Of a DNA stretch of 64,000 nucleotides, positions 8,382-16,528 are shown piece by piece; within the stretch, counting starts at the first letter, position 1, and the number at the start of each line of letters is the position of its first letter. The DNA lies in the NCBI RefSeq assembly GCF_009764265.1, contig NZ_RWIR01000060.1, positions 62,001 to 126,000 of the forward strand. The letters are read 5' to 3'. The notes under the pieces are model-generated. The model searched no databases, was not told the origin of the DNA, and worked only from the letters and a program-made list of their open reading frames with translations. The DNA is from Pseudomonas sp. PB101 (GTDB lineage: Bacteria; Pseudomonadota; Gammaproteobacteria; Pseudomonadales; Pseudomonadaceae). The position numbers and the translations under genes are program-made.

Positions 8382-8756
8382 GAAGGTTTTCTGACCCGGT
8401 CATAAGGGGGCGCGATTATGCCAGAAAAGAGTGTCAATCAATGCACTAGCTGCTCGTCGGTAACATTCTTCAATGATTTTTTTGGTCGCAACACCCAAAA
8501 CCCAAGGGTTTTGCTGCGTTTTTTAAGTTATTGATTTTCTTCGAAAAGATCGTAATCGTTAGCCATTCGAGCCGCAGGGGCGGGGGCTTGAAAGCTTGTA
8601 TGAAAAATCTGAGAAATAGGTCAGATATCAAAAAACCGCCTGGTTCGACGACGGTGGGGCCGCTGCCCGCTCGTAGCGGGCGCGCAAGGCGACATCCATA
8701 CATCCCGCTTTTAACAGGTGTACAGGCAGGCCCTTGTAAGGATCGGGCCGAAGCAG
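8382..8756. other. 375-bp intergenic region upstream of pitA
   Basis: No gene is seen. The region contains a perfect hairpin CAAAACCC-aa-GGGTTTTG (8496-8513) followed five bases later by six T residues on the + strand. It also contains a GC hairpin GCCCGCT-cgt-AGCGGGC (8665-8681). The A+T-rich part near 8400-8560 probably holds the leftward pitA promoter. Confidence 0.5.
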
Positions 8757-8957
8757 TCACGGCTCTTCGGCTTTGAGTTCCTTTTCCATTTTCTGAAGTT
8801 CTTGCTGGAAAACCTGATCCTGAACGGTGGCGCGCTTACGCCAGGGTTTGCGTTCCGGTTCGGGTTGAGCGGCGTAAGTGGTGACTTCTCCGCCGTAAAC
8901 TTCCTTGTAACGTTGTTCCTGGCGCTCTAGTTCCGCGCGCAGTTCGTCTTTCGTCAC
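8757..8957 (-). CDS. Conserved hypothetical charged small protein (66 aa)
   Basis: A GTG start at 8957 is supported by AGGTAG eight bases upstream. The protein is hydrophilic and helical: TKDELRAELERQEQRYKEVY at the start, a proline-rich linker, and a second helix QDQVFQQELQKMEKELK, suggesting coiled-coil self-association. There is no signal peptide or membrane segment. I recall similar short proteins in pseudomonads without a known role. The palindrome ATCAA-N5-TTGAT at 9005-9019 lies about 50 bp upstream and may be a control site. Confidence 0.6.
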   Translation of the reverse strand: MTKDELRAELERQEQRYKEVYGGEVTTYAAQPEPERKPWRKRATVQDQVFQQELQKMEKELKAEEP

Positions 8958-9520
8958 AGTGCTACCTGTTTGAGTTGGGATAAATTCTGGTGAAAACGCG
9001 CTGCATCAAATCGATTGATCACATTTGTCGAATGGGCAATGCCGGCAAAGGCATCGTTTTGGCAACAACGTGAGCAATACTTCCATGTCACAGGCGGCCA
9101 CGACACCAGAGATAAACAGCTGACGCAGCTTCAGTTTCCTGTTCGGCAAGCGCACTGGCAAGGCAGTGCAATGCGGATCTTGCGCTTGCAACGGGCAATG
9201 GCGATGGAACATCGCATTGCCGGGTAGCGGGTCCGGCAAGTAAAAAAACCGGGGCGCTACTGAATTGTATTATAGCGGCCGATTTGCAGAACACTATCAC
9301 CAAAGAGTTAAAAGCGGGTCTTGAGGGGTGACAGTTTTGTTGCCCGCTACTTTGCGATCAATTAGAACGTCGACTGATAGCAGATTGCGGCGATGCCTTT
9401 CTGACGCCATTAAGTCGAACAAGTTACGGTATTTGTATTGCTCCATTAAGTCCTGTGTCGAATGGCTGGGTGAGCGAAAAAAACCGTGCATCAACGGATC
9501 GGGTGATTGATACAACGGAT
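8958..9520. other. Intergenic region between the small gene and the pcaR promoter
   Basis: Open frames of 60-78 codons on both strands show no ribosome sites, family motifs or Pseudomonas-like composition, and I do not call them genes. Visible structure: the palindrome ATCAA-N5-TTGAT at 9005-9019, and a long weak stem between GTAGCG (9226) and CGCTAC (9261). The part after 9250 is A+T-rich. Confidence 0.5.
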
Positions 9521-9553
9521 TGCGATTATCGGTCGAGCGTTCGATAATCGCCC
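9521..9553. promoter_or_regulatory. PcaR-type operator before pcaR
   Basis: GTTCGATAATCGCCC (9539-9553) has 14 of 15 bases of the PcaR box I recall from P. putida (GTTCGATAATCGCAC). An inverted, slightly degenerate copy, TGCGATTATCGGTC (9521-9534), lies beside it. They lie about 80 bp before the pcaR start, consistent with autoregulation. Confidence 0.7.
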
Positions 9554-9633
9554 GGAGTTGGCAGGTCGGGCTTGAGCCTCAGGCGGTAGACCTTTGTAAT
9601 AGTCGCTGAACCGATTGGGTAAAAGGACCTTGT

Positions 9634-10476
9634 ATGAACGATCAATTGCGCAATTCCTTCGCTTCAGTGGCTCCACCCATCGTTGCCTCACCGGCCAAAC
9701 GGATCCAGGCACTGACCGGCGACCCGGACTTCATGACGTCCCTGGCCCGTGGCCTTGCCGTGGTGCAGGCGTTCCAGGAGCGCAAACGGCACCTGACCAT
9801 TGCCCAGATCAGCCACCGCACGGAAATTCCCCGCGCCGCCGTGCGCCGTTGCCTGCACACCCTGATCAAACTCGGCTACGCCACCACCGACGGCCGCACC
9901 TATTCGTTGCTGCCCAAAGTGCTGACCCTCGGCCATGCCTATGTGTCATCGACGCCGCTGGCGGTTTCCGCGCAGCCTTACCTTGACCGCATGAGCGAAC
10001 AACTGCACGAGGCCTGCAACATGGCCACGCTGGAAGGTGACGACATTCTCTACATCGCCCGCTCCGCGACTACCCAGCGCCTGATTTCGGTGGACCTGTC
10101 GGTGGGCGGGCGCCTGCCTGCCTATTGCACGTCGATGGGACGGATTCTGCTGGCCGCGCTGGATGACACTTCGCTGGGCGAATACCTCGATCACGCCGAA
10201 TTGCAGGCCAAGACCAGCCGTACGATCCACACCCCCGAGGCATTGCTCGAATGCCTGCAAGAGGTGCGACAGCAAGGCTGGTGCATCGTCGACCAGGAAC
10301 TCGAGCAAGGGCTGCGCTCGATTGCGGTACCGGTGTACGACGCGTCCGGCCAGGTGGTCGCGGCCCTCAACGTCAGCACCCACGCCGGGCGAGTCAGCCG
10401 CAACGAGCTGGAACAACGTTTCCTGCCCGGCCTGCTCAGTGCCAGCCGCGACCTCAGTACCCAGTTGTTCACCTAA
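9634..10476 (+). CDS. pcaR: Beta-ketoadipate pathway regulator PcaR (IclR family)
   Basis: PcaR activates pca genes when bound to beta-ketoadipate. The 280-residue protein has an N-terminal winged helix-turn-helix (LTIAQISHRTEIPRAAVRRC around residues 49-70). An IclR-type effector domain follows, with YCTSMGRILLAAL and the RQQGWCIVDQELEQGLRSIA signature. The ATG at 9634 has AAGGA upstream and follows the operator pair at 9521-9553. It heads the pca locus, directly before pcaK, and a further PcaR-like box starts four bases after its stop codon. Length and context fit PcaR better than PobR or CatR-type regulators. Confidence 0.92.
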   Translation: MNDQLRNSFASVAPPIVASPAKRIQALTGDPDFMTSLARGLAVVQAFQERKRHLTIAQISHRTEIPRAAVRRCLHTLIKLGYATTDGRTYSLLPKVLTLGHAYVSSTPLAVSAQPYLDRMSEQLHEACNMATLEGDDILYIARSATTQRLISVDLSVGGRLPAYCTSMGRILLAALDDTSLGEYLDHAELQAKTSRTIHTPEALLECLQEVRQQGWCIVDQELEQGLRSIAVPVYDASGQVVAALNVSTHAGRVSRNELEQRFLPGLLSASRDLSTQLFT

Positions 10477-10479
10477 GGT

Positions 10480-10494
10480 GTTCGATAAACGCAC
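10480..10494 (+). promoter_or_regulatory. PcaR-type box before pcaK
   Basis: GTTCGATAAACGCAC differs from the recalled PcaR box at one of 15 positions. It lies immediately after the pcaR stop and about 105 bp before the pcaK start. Confidence 0.6.
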
Positions 10495-10600
10495 AGAGTT
10501 ACGTTTGGCGAATTGACGCTGTTTCCTGTGGATCATTAATGTCGCGACTGCGTCAGCCCTGGCTGGCCCCTTCTCGACTGTGATCCATGGAATAAAAATA

Positions 10601-11947
10601 ATGAACCAGCCCCAGTCTGCTGTCGGCAACTGCCTCGACGTGCAGTCCTTCATCAATGCTCAGCCCATTTCGCGCTACCAGTGGCGGGTGGTGATCCTGT
10701 GTTTCCTGATTGTCTTTCTCGATGGCCTCGATACCGCGGCCATGGGGTTCATCGCGCCGGCCCTTTCCCAGGATTGGGGTATCGATCGCGCCAGCCTCGG
10801 CCCGGTGATGAGTGCCGCCCTGATCGGCATGGTCTTTGGTGCACTGGGCTCCGGGCCATTGGCTGACCGCTTCGGGCGAAAAGTCGTACTGGTCGGGGCG
10901 GTGTTGTTGTTCGGCGCCTTCAGCCTGGCTTCGGCCTACAGCACTAATGTCGAGCAATTGTTGGTATTGCGCTTCCTGACCGGCCTGGGTCTGGGCGCCG
11001 GCATGCCGAACGCCACGACGCTGCTGTCGGAGTACACCCCGGAGCGCAAGAAGTCCTTGCTGGTGACCAGCATGTTCTGCGGTTTCAACCTCGGCATGGC
11101 CGGCGGCGGGTTTATCTCGGCCAAGCTCATTCCGGCTTTTGGCTGGCACAGCCTGCTGTTGATCGGCGGAATCCTGCCGCTGATCCTCGCCGTCGTTTTG
11201 CTGTTCTGGCTGCCGGAGTCGGCGCGTTACCTGGTGGTGCGCAACCGCGGCACCGACAAAGTGCGCAAGGCCCTGGCGCCGATCGACCCGACGCTGGTGG
11301 CCCAGGCGTCCGGTTTCAGTGTGCCGGAACAGAAAACCGTGAAGGCGCGCAATGTGTTCGCGGTGATCTTCTCCGGCACTTATAGCACCGGCACCTTGCT
11401 GTTGTGGCTGACTTACTTCATGGGCCTGGTCATCGTCTACCTGCTGACCAGTTGGTTGCCGACGCTGATGCGTGACAGTGGCGCGAGCATGGAGCAGGCC
11501 GCCTTCATCGGCGCGCTGTTCCAGTTTGGCGGGGTGTTGAGTGCGGTGGGCGTGGGCTGGGCGATGGACCGGTTCAATCCGCACAAGGTCATCGGCACTT
11601 TCTACCTGCTGGCCGGGGTGTTTGCCTACGCGGTAGGGCAGAGCCTGGGCAACATTACGCTGTTGGCGACGCTGGTGCTGGTCGCCGGGATGTGTGTCAA
11701 CGGTGCGCAATCGGCGATGCCGTCGCTGGCGGCGCGGTTCTATCCGACTCAAGGGCGGGCCACTGGTGTGTCGTGGATGCTCGGGATCGGCCGTTTCGGT
11801 GCCATCCTGGGTGCCTGGATGGGCGCGACGCTACTGGGGTTGGGCTGGAACTTCGAGCAGGTGCTGACGGCGCTGGTGATTCCGGCGGCGCTGGCAACCA
11901 CGGCGGTGGTGATCAAGGGCATGGTCAGTCATGCGGATGCGACCTGA
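10601..11947 (+). CDS. pcaK: 4-hydroxybenzoate / protocatechuate transporter PcaK
   Basis: PcaK is an aromatic-acid:proton symporter of the MFS, also linked to chemotaxis toward aromatic acids. The start MNQPQSAVG at 10601 gives 448 residues, the family length; a GTG seven codons earlier is less likely. The first helix carries FLDGLDTAAMGF with the paired aspartates known to matter in PcaK. GPLADRFGRKVV is the conserved loop 2-3 motif, and about twelve hydrophobic helices are visible. It lies between pcaR and pcaI, so substrate uptake is controlled together with degradation. Confidence 0.92.
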   Translation: MNQPQSAVGNCLDVQSFINAQPISRYQWRVVILCFLIVFLDGLDTAAMGFIAPALSQDWGIDRASLGPVMSAALIGMVFGALGSGPLADRFGRKVVLVGAVLLFGAFSLASAYSTNVEQLLVLRFLTGLGLGAGMPNATTLLSEYTPERKKSLLVTSMFCGFNLGMAGGGFISAKLIPAFGWHSLLLIGGILPLILAVVLLFWLPESARYLVVRNRGTDKVRKALAPIDPTLVAQASGFSVPEQKTVKARNVFAVIFSGTYSTGTLLLWLTYFMGLVIVYLLTSWLPTLMRDSGASMEQAAFIGALFQFGGVLSAVGVGWAMDRFNPHKVIGTFYLLAGVFAYAVGQSLGNITLLATLVLVAGMCVNGAQSAMPSLAARFYPTQGRATGVSWMLGIGRFGAILGAWMGATLLGLGWNFEQVLTALVIPAALATTAVVIKGMVSHADAT

Positions 11948-11985
11948 GGCCACCATTCAGACTCTTTAGTGAATGTGCGGGCCTC

Positions 11986-12050
11986 TTCGCGAGCAGGCTC
12001 GCTCCCACAGGTGATCACATTCCTCTGTGGGAGCGGGCTTGCCCGCGATG
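11986..12050. repeat. REP inverted pair, mixed subtypes
   Basis: The left arm is a GAGCAGGCTCGCTCCCACAG type and the right arm a GTGGGAGCGGGCTTGCCCGC type, with a short loop, in the pcaK-pcaI gap. Confidence 0.8.
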
Positions 12051-12081
12051 CTTTTGGGGATAGGTAGCCAGACAACAATGT

Positions 12082-12114
12082 GTTCGATAATCGAACGCTC
12101 AGTCGATTATCGGA
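12082..12114. promoter_or_regulatory. PcaR-type operator before pcaIJ
   Basis: GTTCGATAATCGAAC (12082-12096) is followed by an inverted partial copy GTCGATTATCGGA (12102-12114). In P. putida, as I recall, PcaR activates pcaIJ from such a 15-bp site overlapping the promoter. The site is about 120 bp before pcaI. Confidence 0.75.
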
Positions 12115-12214
12115 TTGTTTGGTGTTAGGCACGGGCTTAACCTTCAGTCATTCCGGCGCTGCGCATCGGCGCCTTCTTCCACTGTCGGTTAACAACAAAC
12201 GGGAGCCTGCCCCA

Positions 12215-13072
12215 ATGGCTGAAATCCTTTCGCTGCACGACGCGGTGAAGCAATTCGTAAACGACGGCGATACGGTCGCGCTCGAAGGCTTTACCCACCT
12301 GATCCCAACGGCGGCGGGTCACGAAATCATTCGCCAGGGCAAGAAAGACCTGACCCTGGTGCGGATGACCCCTGACCTGATCTACGACCAGTTGATCGGT
12401 GCCGGTTGTGCCCGCAAGCTGATTTTCTCCTGGGGTGGCAACCCGGGCGTCGGTTCCCTGCATCGCCTGCGTGACGCTGTCGAGAAGCAGTGGCCGCACC
12501 CGCTGGAAATCGAAGAACACAGCCACGCCGACCTGGCCAATGCCTACGTCGCCGGCGCTTCCGGCCTACCGTTCGCGGTGCTGCGTGCCTACGCCGGTTC
12601 CGACCTGCCGAAGGTCAACCCGCTGATCAAGTCCGTTACCTGCCCGTTCACGGGTGAAGTGCTGGCCGCCGTGCCTTCGGTGCGCCCGGACATCACCGTG
12701 ATCCATGCGCAGAAAGCCGACCGCAAGGGCAACGTATTGCTCTGGGGCATTCTCGGTGTGCAGAAAGAAGCCGCACTGGCCGCCAAGCGCTGCATCGTCA
12801 CCGTTGAAGAAATCGTCGACGACCTCAACGCACCGATGAATTCCTGTGTATTGCCAACCTGGGCCTTGAGCGCGGTTTGCCACGTACCAGGCGGTGCGCA
12901 TCCGTCCTACGCCCACGGTTACAACGAGCGCGACAACCGCTTCTACCAAGCCTGGGACCCGATTGCCCGCGACCGTGAAACCTTCACCGCGTGGATCAAC
13001 GAATACATCCACGGCAGCGCTGACTTCAGCGAGTTCCAGGCCAAACTGGCCGCCGCTTCGGAGGCGAAGTAA
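12215..13072 (+). CDS. pcaI: 3-oxoadipate CoA-transferase, alpha subunit
   Basis: With PcaJ it moves CoA from succinyl-CoA to beta-ketoadipate, the penultimate step of the pathway. The ATG at 12215 (MAEILSLHDAVKQFV) follows a GGGAG site and gives 285 residues, the usual size; longer in-frame starts would read through the promoter region. The class I CoA-transferase alpha fold is visible in the LIGAGCARKLIFSWGGNPG segment and the conserved HAQKADRKGNVLLWG stretch. Its stop overlaps the pcaJ start by one base, so the two subunits are translationally coupled. Confidence 0.95.
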   Translation: MAEILSLHDAVKQFVNDGDTVALEGFTHLIPTAAGHEIIRQGKKDLTLVRMTPDLIYDQLIGAGCARKLIFSWGGNPGVGSLHRLRDAVEKQWPHPLEIEEHSHADLANAYVAGASGLPFAVLRAYAGSDLPKVNPLIKSVTCPFTGEVLAAVPSVRPDITVIHAQKADRKGNVLLWGILGVQKEAALAAKRCIVTVEEIVDDLNAPMNSCVLPTWALSAVCHVPGGAHPSYAHGYNERDNRFYQAWDPIARDRETFTAWINEYIHGSADFSEFQAKLAAASEAK

Positions 13073-13851
13073 TGACTTACACCACCAATGAAATGATGAC
13101 CGTCGCCGCCGCTCGCCGCCTGAAGAACGGATCGGTGTGCTTCGTCGGTATCGGCCTGCCGTCGAAAGCGGCCAACCTGGCGCGCCTGACGTCTTCGCCC
13201 GATGTGGTGCTGATCTATGAGTCGGGTCCGATCGGTGCCAAGCCGAGCGTACTGCCACTGTCGATCGGTGACGGTGAGCTGGCGGAAACCGCTGACACCG
13301 TGGTGCCGACCGGCGAGATTTTCCGCTACTGGCTGCAGGGCGGACGCATCGACGTCGGCTTCCTCGGCGCGGCGCAGGTCGACCGCTTCGGCAACATCAA
13401 CACCACCGTGGTCGGCGATTACCACTCGCCGAAAGTCCGTCTGCCGGGCGCCGGTGGCGCACCGGAGATTGCCGGTTCGGCCAAGAGCGTGCTGATCATC
13501 CTCAAGCAATCGTCGCGTTCCTTCGTCGACAAACTCGACTTCATTACCTCGGTCGGCCACGGTGAAGGCGGCGACTCGCGCAAGCGTCTCGGCCTGCCGG
13601 GCGCCGGTCCGGTCGGGATCATCACCGACCTGTGCATCATGGAGCCGGAAGCCGGCACCCATGAGTTCGTGGTCACCGCGCTGCACCCGGGCGTGACCCG
13701 CGAGCAAGTGGTTGCCGCCACCGGTTGGGCCATTCGCTTTGCCGATCATGTAGAGCAAACTGCGGAGCCAACGGACGTCGAGTTGACCGCGCTGCGAGAC
13801 CTCGAAGCCCGCACTGCGGCCGCCCATGGCCAGGCCCCCGGAGAAGCGTGA
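13072..13851 (+). CDS. pcaJ: 3-oxoadipate CoA-transferase, beta subunit
   Basis: This is the catalytic subunit of the PcaIJ transferase, 259 residues long. The glutamate expected to form the thioester lies in IYESGPIG (Glu50), equivalent to the SENG motif of class I CoA transferases. A glycine-rich PGAGGAPEIAGSAKS segment and the TDLCIMEPE region further match the family. It overlaps pcaI and pcaF by one base each, forming a tightly coupled pcaIJF block. Confidence 0.95.
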   Translation: MTYTTNEMMTVAAARRLKNGSVCFVGIGLPSKAANLARLTSSPDVVLIYESGPIGAKPSVLPLSIGDGELAETADTVVPTGEIFRYWLQGGRIDVGFLGAAQVDRFGNINTTVVGDYHSPKVRLPGAGGAPEIAGSAKSVLIILKQSSRSFVDKLDFITSVGHGEGGDSRKRLGLPGAGPVGIITDLCIMEPEAGTHEFVVTALHPGVTREQVVAATGWAIRFADHVEQTAEPTDVELTALRDLEARTAAAHGQAPGEA

Positions 13852-15053
13852 TGCGTGACGTTTATATCTGCGACGCGATTCGTACCCCCATCGGCCGTTT
13901 CGGCGGCGGCCTGTCGACGGTACGTGCCGACGACCTGGCTGCCGTGCCGATCAAGGCCTTGATGGAACGCAACCCGTCGGTCGACTGGAACGCCGTGGAC
14001 GAGGTGTTCCTCGGCTGTGCCAACCAGGCCGGTGAAGACAACCGCAACGTGGCGCGCATGGCGCTGCTGCTGGCGGGGCTGCCGGAAAGCATTCCCGGCG
14101 TGACCCTCAACCGCCTCTGCGCTTCGGGCATGGACGCCATCGGCACTGCGTTCCGCGCCATCGCCAGCGGCGAGATGGAGCTGGCGATTGCCGGCGGCGT
14201 CGAATCGATGTCCCGCGCGCCGTTCGTGATGGGCAAGGCTGATGCAGCGTTTTCGCGCAACATGAAACTGGAAGACACCACCATCGGCTGGCGCTTCATC
14301 AACCCGTTGATGAAGGCGCAGTACGGCGTGGACGCGATGCCGCAGACCGCCGACAACGTCGCCGACGACTACAAGGTCTCTCGCGCAGATCAGGACGCGT
14401 TCGCCCTGCGCAGCCAGCAACGCACCGCCGCCGCGCAAGCCGCAGGCTTTTTCGCCGAGGAAATCGTCGAGGTGCGCATTGCCCACAAGAAGGGTGAAAC
14501 CGTGGTCAGCCAGGACGAGCATCCTCGCGCCGACACCACGCTCGAAGCGCTGACCAAACTCAAGCCGGTCAACGGTCCCGACAAAACCGTCACCGCCGGC
14601 AACGCCTCCGGTGTGAACGATGGCGCCGCCGCGTTGATTCTGGCTTCGGCTGAAGCGGTGAAGAAACACGGCCTGACCGCTCGCGCCAAAGTGCTGGGCA
14701 TGGCCAGCGCCGGCGTTGCCCCTCGGGTGATGGGCATCGGCCCGGTGCCGGCAGTGCGCAAACTGATCGAGCGCCTCGGTGTGGCGGTCAGCGATTTCGA
14801 CGTGATCGAACTCAACGAAGCCTTCGCCAGCCAGGGCCTGGCGGTGCTGCGTGAACTGGGGATCGCCGACGACGCGGCCCAGGTCAACCCGAACGGTGGC
14901 GCGATTGCCTTGGGCCATCCCTTGGGCATGAGCGGCGCGCGACTGGTGTTGACCGCGTTGCATCAGCTGGAAAAAACAGGTGGCAAGAAAGGTCTGGCGA
15001 CCATGTGTGTAGGCGTCGGCCAGGGCCTGGCCCTGGCAATCGAACGCGTCTGA
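13851..15053 (+). CDS. pcaF: 3-oxoadipyl-CoA thiolase
   Basis: PcaF cleaves beta-ketoadipyl-CoA to succinyl-CoA and acetyl-CoA, the last pathway step. The protein has 400 residues, starting MRDVYICDAIRTPIG. Thiolase signatures are all present: Cys90 in LNRLCASGMDAI (acyl-enzyme), NPNGGAIALGHPLG with His356, and Cys386 in MCVGVGQG. The start overlaps the pcaJ stop as TGATG. An AGGAAAG site follows 3' for pcaH after only 29 bp, so pcaIJF-HG probably form one transcript. Confidence 0.96.
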   Translation: MRDVYICDAIRTPIGRFGGGLSTVRADDLAAVPIKALMERNPSVDWNAVDEVFLGCANQAGEDNRNVARMALLLAGLPESIPGVTLNRLCASGMDAIGTAFRAIASGEMELAIAGGVESMSRAPFVMGKADAAFSRNMKLEDTTIGWRFINPLMKAQYGVDAMPQTADNVADDYKVSRADQDAFALRSQQRTAAAQAAGFFAEEIVEVRIAHKKGETVVSQDEHPRADTTLEALTKLKPVNGPDKTVTAGNASGVNDGAAALILASAEAVKKHGLTARAKVLGMASAGVAPRVMGIGPVPAVRKLIERLGVAVSDFDVIELNEAFASQGLAVLRELGIADDAAQVNPNGGAIALGHPLGMSGARLVLTALHQLEKTGGKKGLATMCVGVGQGLALAIERV

Positions 15054-15082
15054 CACAGCCAACAAGAACTGAGGAAAGCGTA

Positions 15083-15787
15083 ATGACTGACAAGCCTGGA
15101 TACCGTCGCCCGCAGGCGGGCACTCAGCCGGAATACCTGCACCCGACCTATCAATCCACCAACCTGCGCTCGCCATCCAAGCCGTTGGTGTTTCTGCCGC
15201 ATTCGTTGTCGGAGATCACCGGTCCGACCATCGGCGCCGACCGCGTCAACGAGAAGGACAACGACCTGACGGCCCAACATGACGCGCAACCTCAGGGTGA
15301 ACGCATCATCATCCACGGCCGCGTACTGGACGAAAACGGCTCGCCGGTGCCCGGGATTCTGGTAGAGATCTGGCAGGCCAATGCCGCCGGTCGCTACGCC
15401 CATGCCCGTGACCTGCACGACGCACCGCTGGACCCGAACTTCACCGGCACCGGCCGCACCGTGACCGACGCCGATGGCTGGTATCAGTTCCAGACCATCA
15501 AGCCCGGCGCCTATCCGTGGGGCAACCACCACAACGCCTGGCGCCCGGCGCACATTCACTTCTCGTTGTTCGGGCCGAGCATCCTGACGCGCCTGGTGAC
15601 GCAGATGTATTTCCCGGGCGACCCGCTGCTGGCATACGACCCGATCTACAACTGCGTACCCGATACCGGTGCCAAAGAGCGTTTGATCGCCACGTTCGAT
15701 CTGGAAAAAACCATCCCTTCCTATGCCCTCGGTTATCGCTGGGACATCGTATTGCGCGGCCGCGACGCCACGCCGATGGAGAAATAA
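15083..15787 (+). CDS. pcaH: Protocatechuate 3,4-dioxygenase, beta subunit
   Basis: PcaHG opens the ring of protocatechuate between the two hydroxyls, giving 3-carboxy-cis,cis-muconate. The beta subunit (234 residues from MTDKPGYRR) holds the ferric iron. The four ligands are visible as Tyr105 (AAGRY), Tyr144 (KPGAYPW), His157 and His159 (RPAHIHF), shifted by three from the numbering of the well-studied Pseudomonas enzyme. In P. putida pcaHG, as I recall, lies apart from other pca genes; here it sits inside the main cluster. Confidence 0.96.
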   Translation: MTDKPGYRRPQAGTQPEYLHPTYQSTNLRSPSKPLVFLPHSLSEITGPTIGADRVNEKDNDLTAQHDAQPQGERIIIHGRVLDENGSPVPGILVEIWQANAAGRYAHARDLHDAPLDPNFTGTGRTVTDADGWYQFQTIKPGAYPWGNHHNAWRPAHIHFSLFGPSILTRLVTQMYFPGDPLLAYDPIYNCVPDTGAKERLIATFDLEKTIPSYALGYRWDIVLRGRDATPMEK

Positions 15788-15788
15788 G

Positions 15789-16355
15789 ATGACGCTGACT
15801 GCGACCACGTCCCACACCGTCGGGCCGTACTACCACATCGGCCTGACCTGGCTGAACCGCGAAAACCTGACCGTCGAACAAACCCTGGGCGAGCGCGTGG
15901 CGATCACCGGGCAAGTGGTCGACGGCAACGGCGATGTCGTCAACGACGCGATGCTGGAAGTCTGGCAGGCCAACGCCGCCGGCAAGTACGATCACCCCGA
16001 AGACGACCAGGACAAACCCCTGGACCCGAACTTCGAAGGTTTTGGCCGGGTGCCGGTGGATGCCGAAGGGCGCTTCCGTTTCACTACCATCAAGCCGGGC
16101 ACGGTCGAAGGCCTCAAGGGCACGACCCAGGCGCCGCACCTGGTGGTGCTGGTGTTTGCCCGCGGCCTGGTGAAGCACCTGCTGACGCGTATCTACTTTG
16201 ATGGCGAGCCGGCCAACGTCGACGATCCGCTGCTCGAGTGCGTGCCGGCCGAGCGCCGCGCTACGTTGCTGGCCAAGCAGGATGCGTCGGGTGTGTACCA
16301 GTGGAATGTGATCCTGCAGGGCACCGATGCCGAGACGGTGTTCTTCGACTACTAG
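15789..16355 (+). CDS. pcaG: Protocatechuate 3,4-dioxygenase, alpha subunit
   Basis: The 188-residue alpha subunit pairs with PcaH. It is an intradiol dioxygenase homologue that lacks the iron ligands but shapes the active site. SHTVGPYYHIGL at the N-terminus and the LEVWQANAAGKYDHP segment are family hallmarks. It starts one base after the pcaH stop, so the pair is coupled. A REP pair follows. Confidence 0.95.
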   Translation: MTLTATTSHTVGPYYHIGLTWLNRENLTVEQTLGERVAITGQVVDGNGDVVNDAMLEVWQANAAGKYDHPEDDQDKPLDPNFEGFGRVPVDAEGRFRFTTIKPGTVEGLKGTTQAPHLVVLVFARGLVKHLLTRIYFDGEPANVDDPLLECVPAERRATLLAKQDASGVYQWNVILQGTDAETVFFDY

Positions 16356-16362
16356 CAAATCA

Positions 16363-16454
16363 CTGTAGGAGCCGGCTTGCTGGCGATTGCGGTGTGTCAG
16401 CGTCATCAATGTTGAATGACACACCGTAAATCGCCAGCAAGCCGGCTCCTACAG
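16363..16454. repeat. REP inverted pair
   Basis: Arms 16363-16387 and 16430-16454 are perfect 25-bp inverted copies of the GTAGGAGCCGGCTTGCTGGC subtype, between pcaG and pcaT. Confidence 0.85.
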
Positions 16455-16528
16455 AGCTGATGTATCTGCGGAACGGGACTGTTGCAAAGTGTGTCTAGAC
16501 TCTCACTGTCCCCATTGAGTGAAAAACA

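Noticed and set aside
9006..9515. Open frames of 60-78 codons between the small gene and pcaR
   Set aside because: No ribosome sites, no motifs, and similar-length frames occur on both strands; treated as intergenic.
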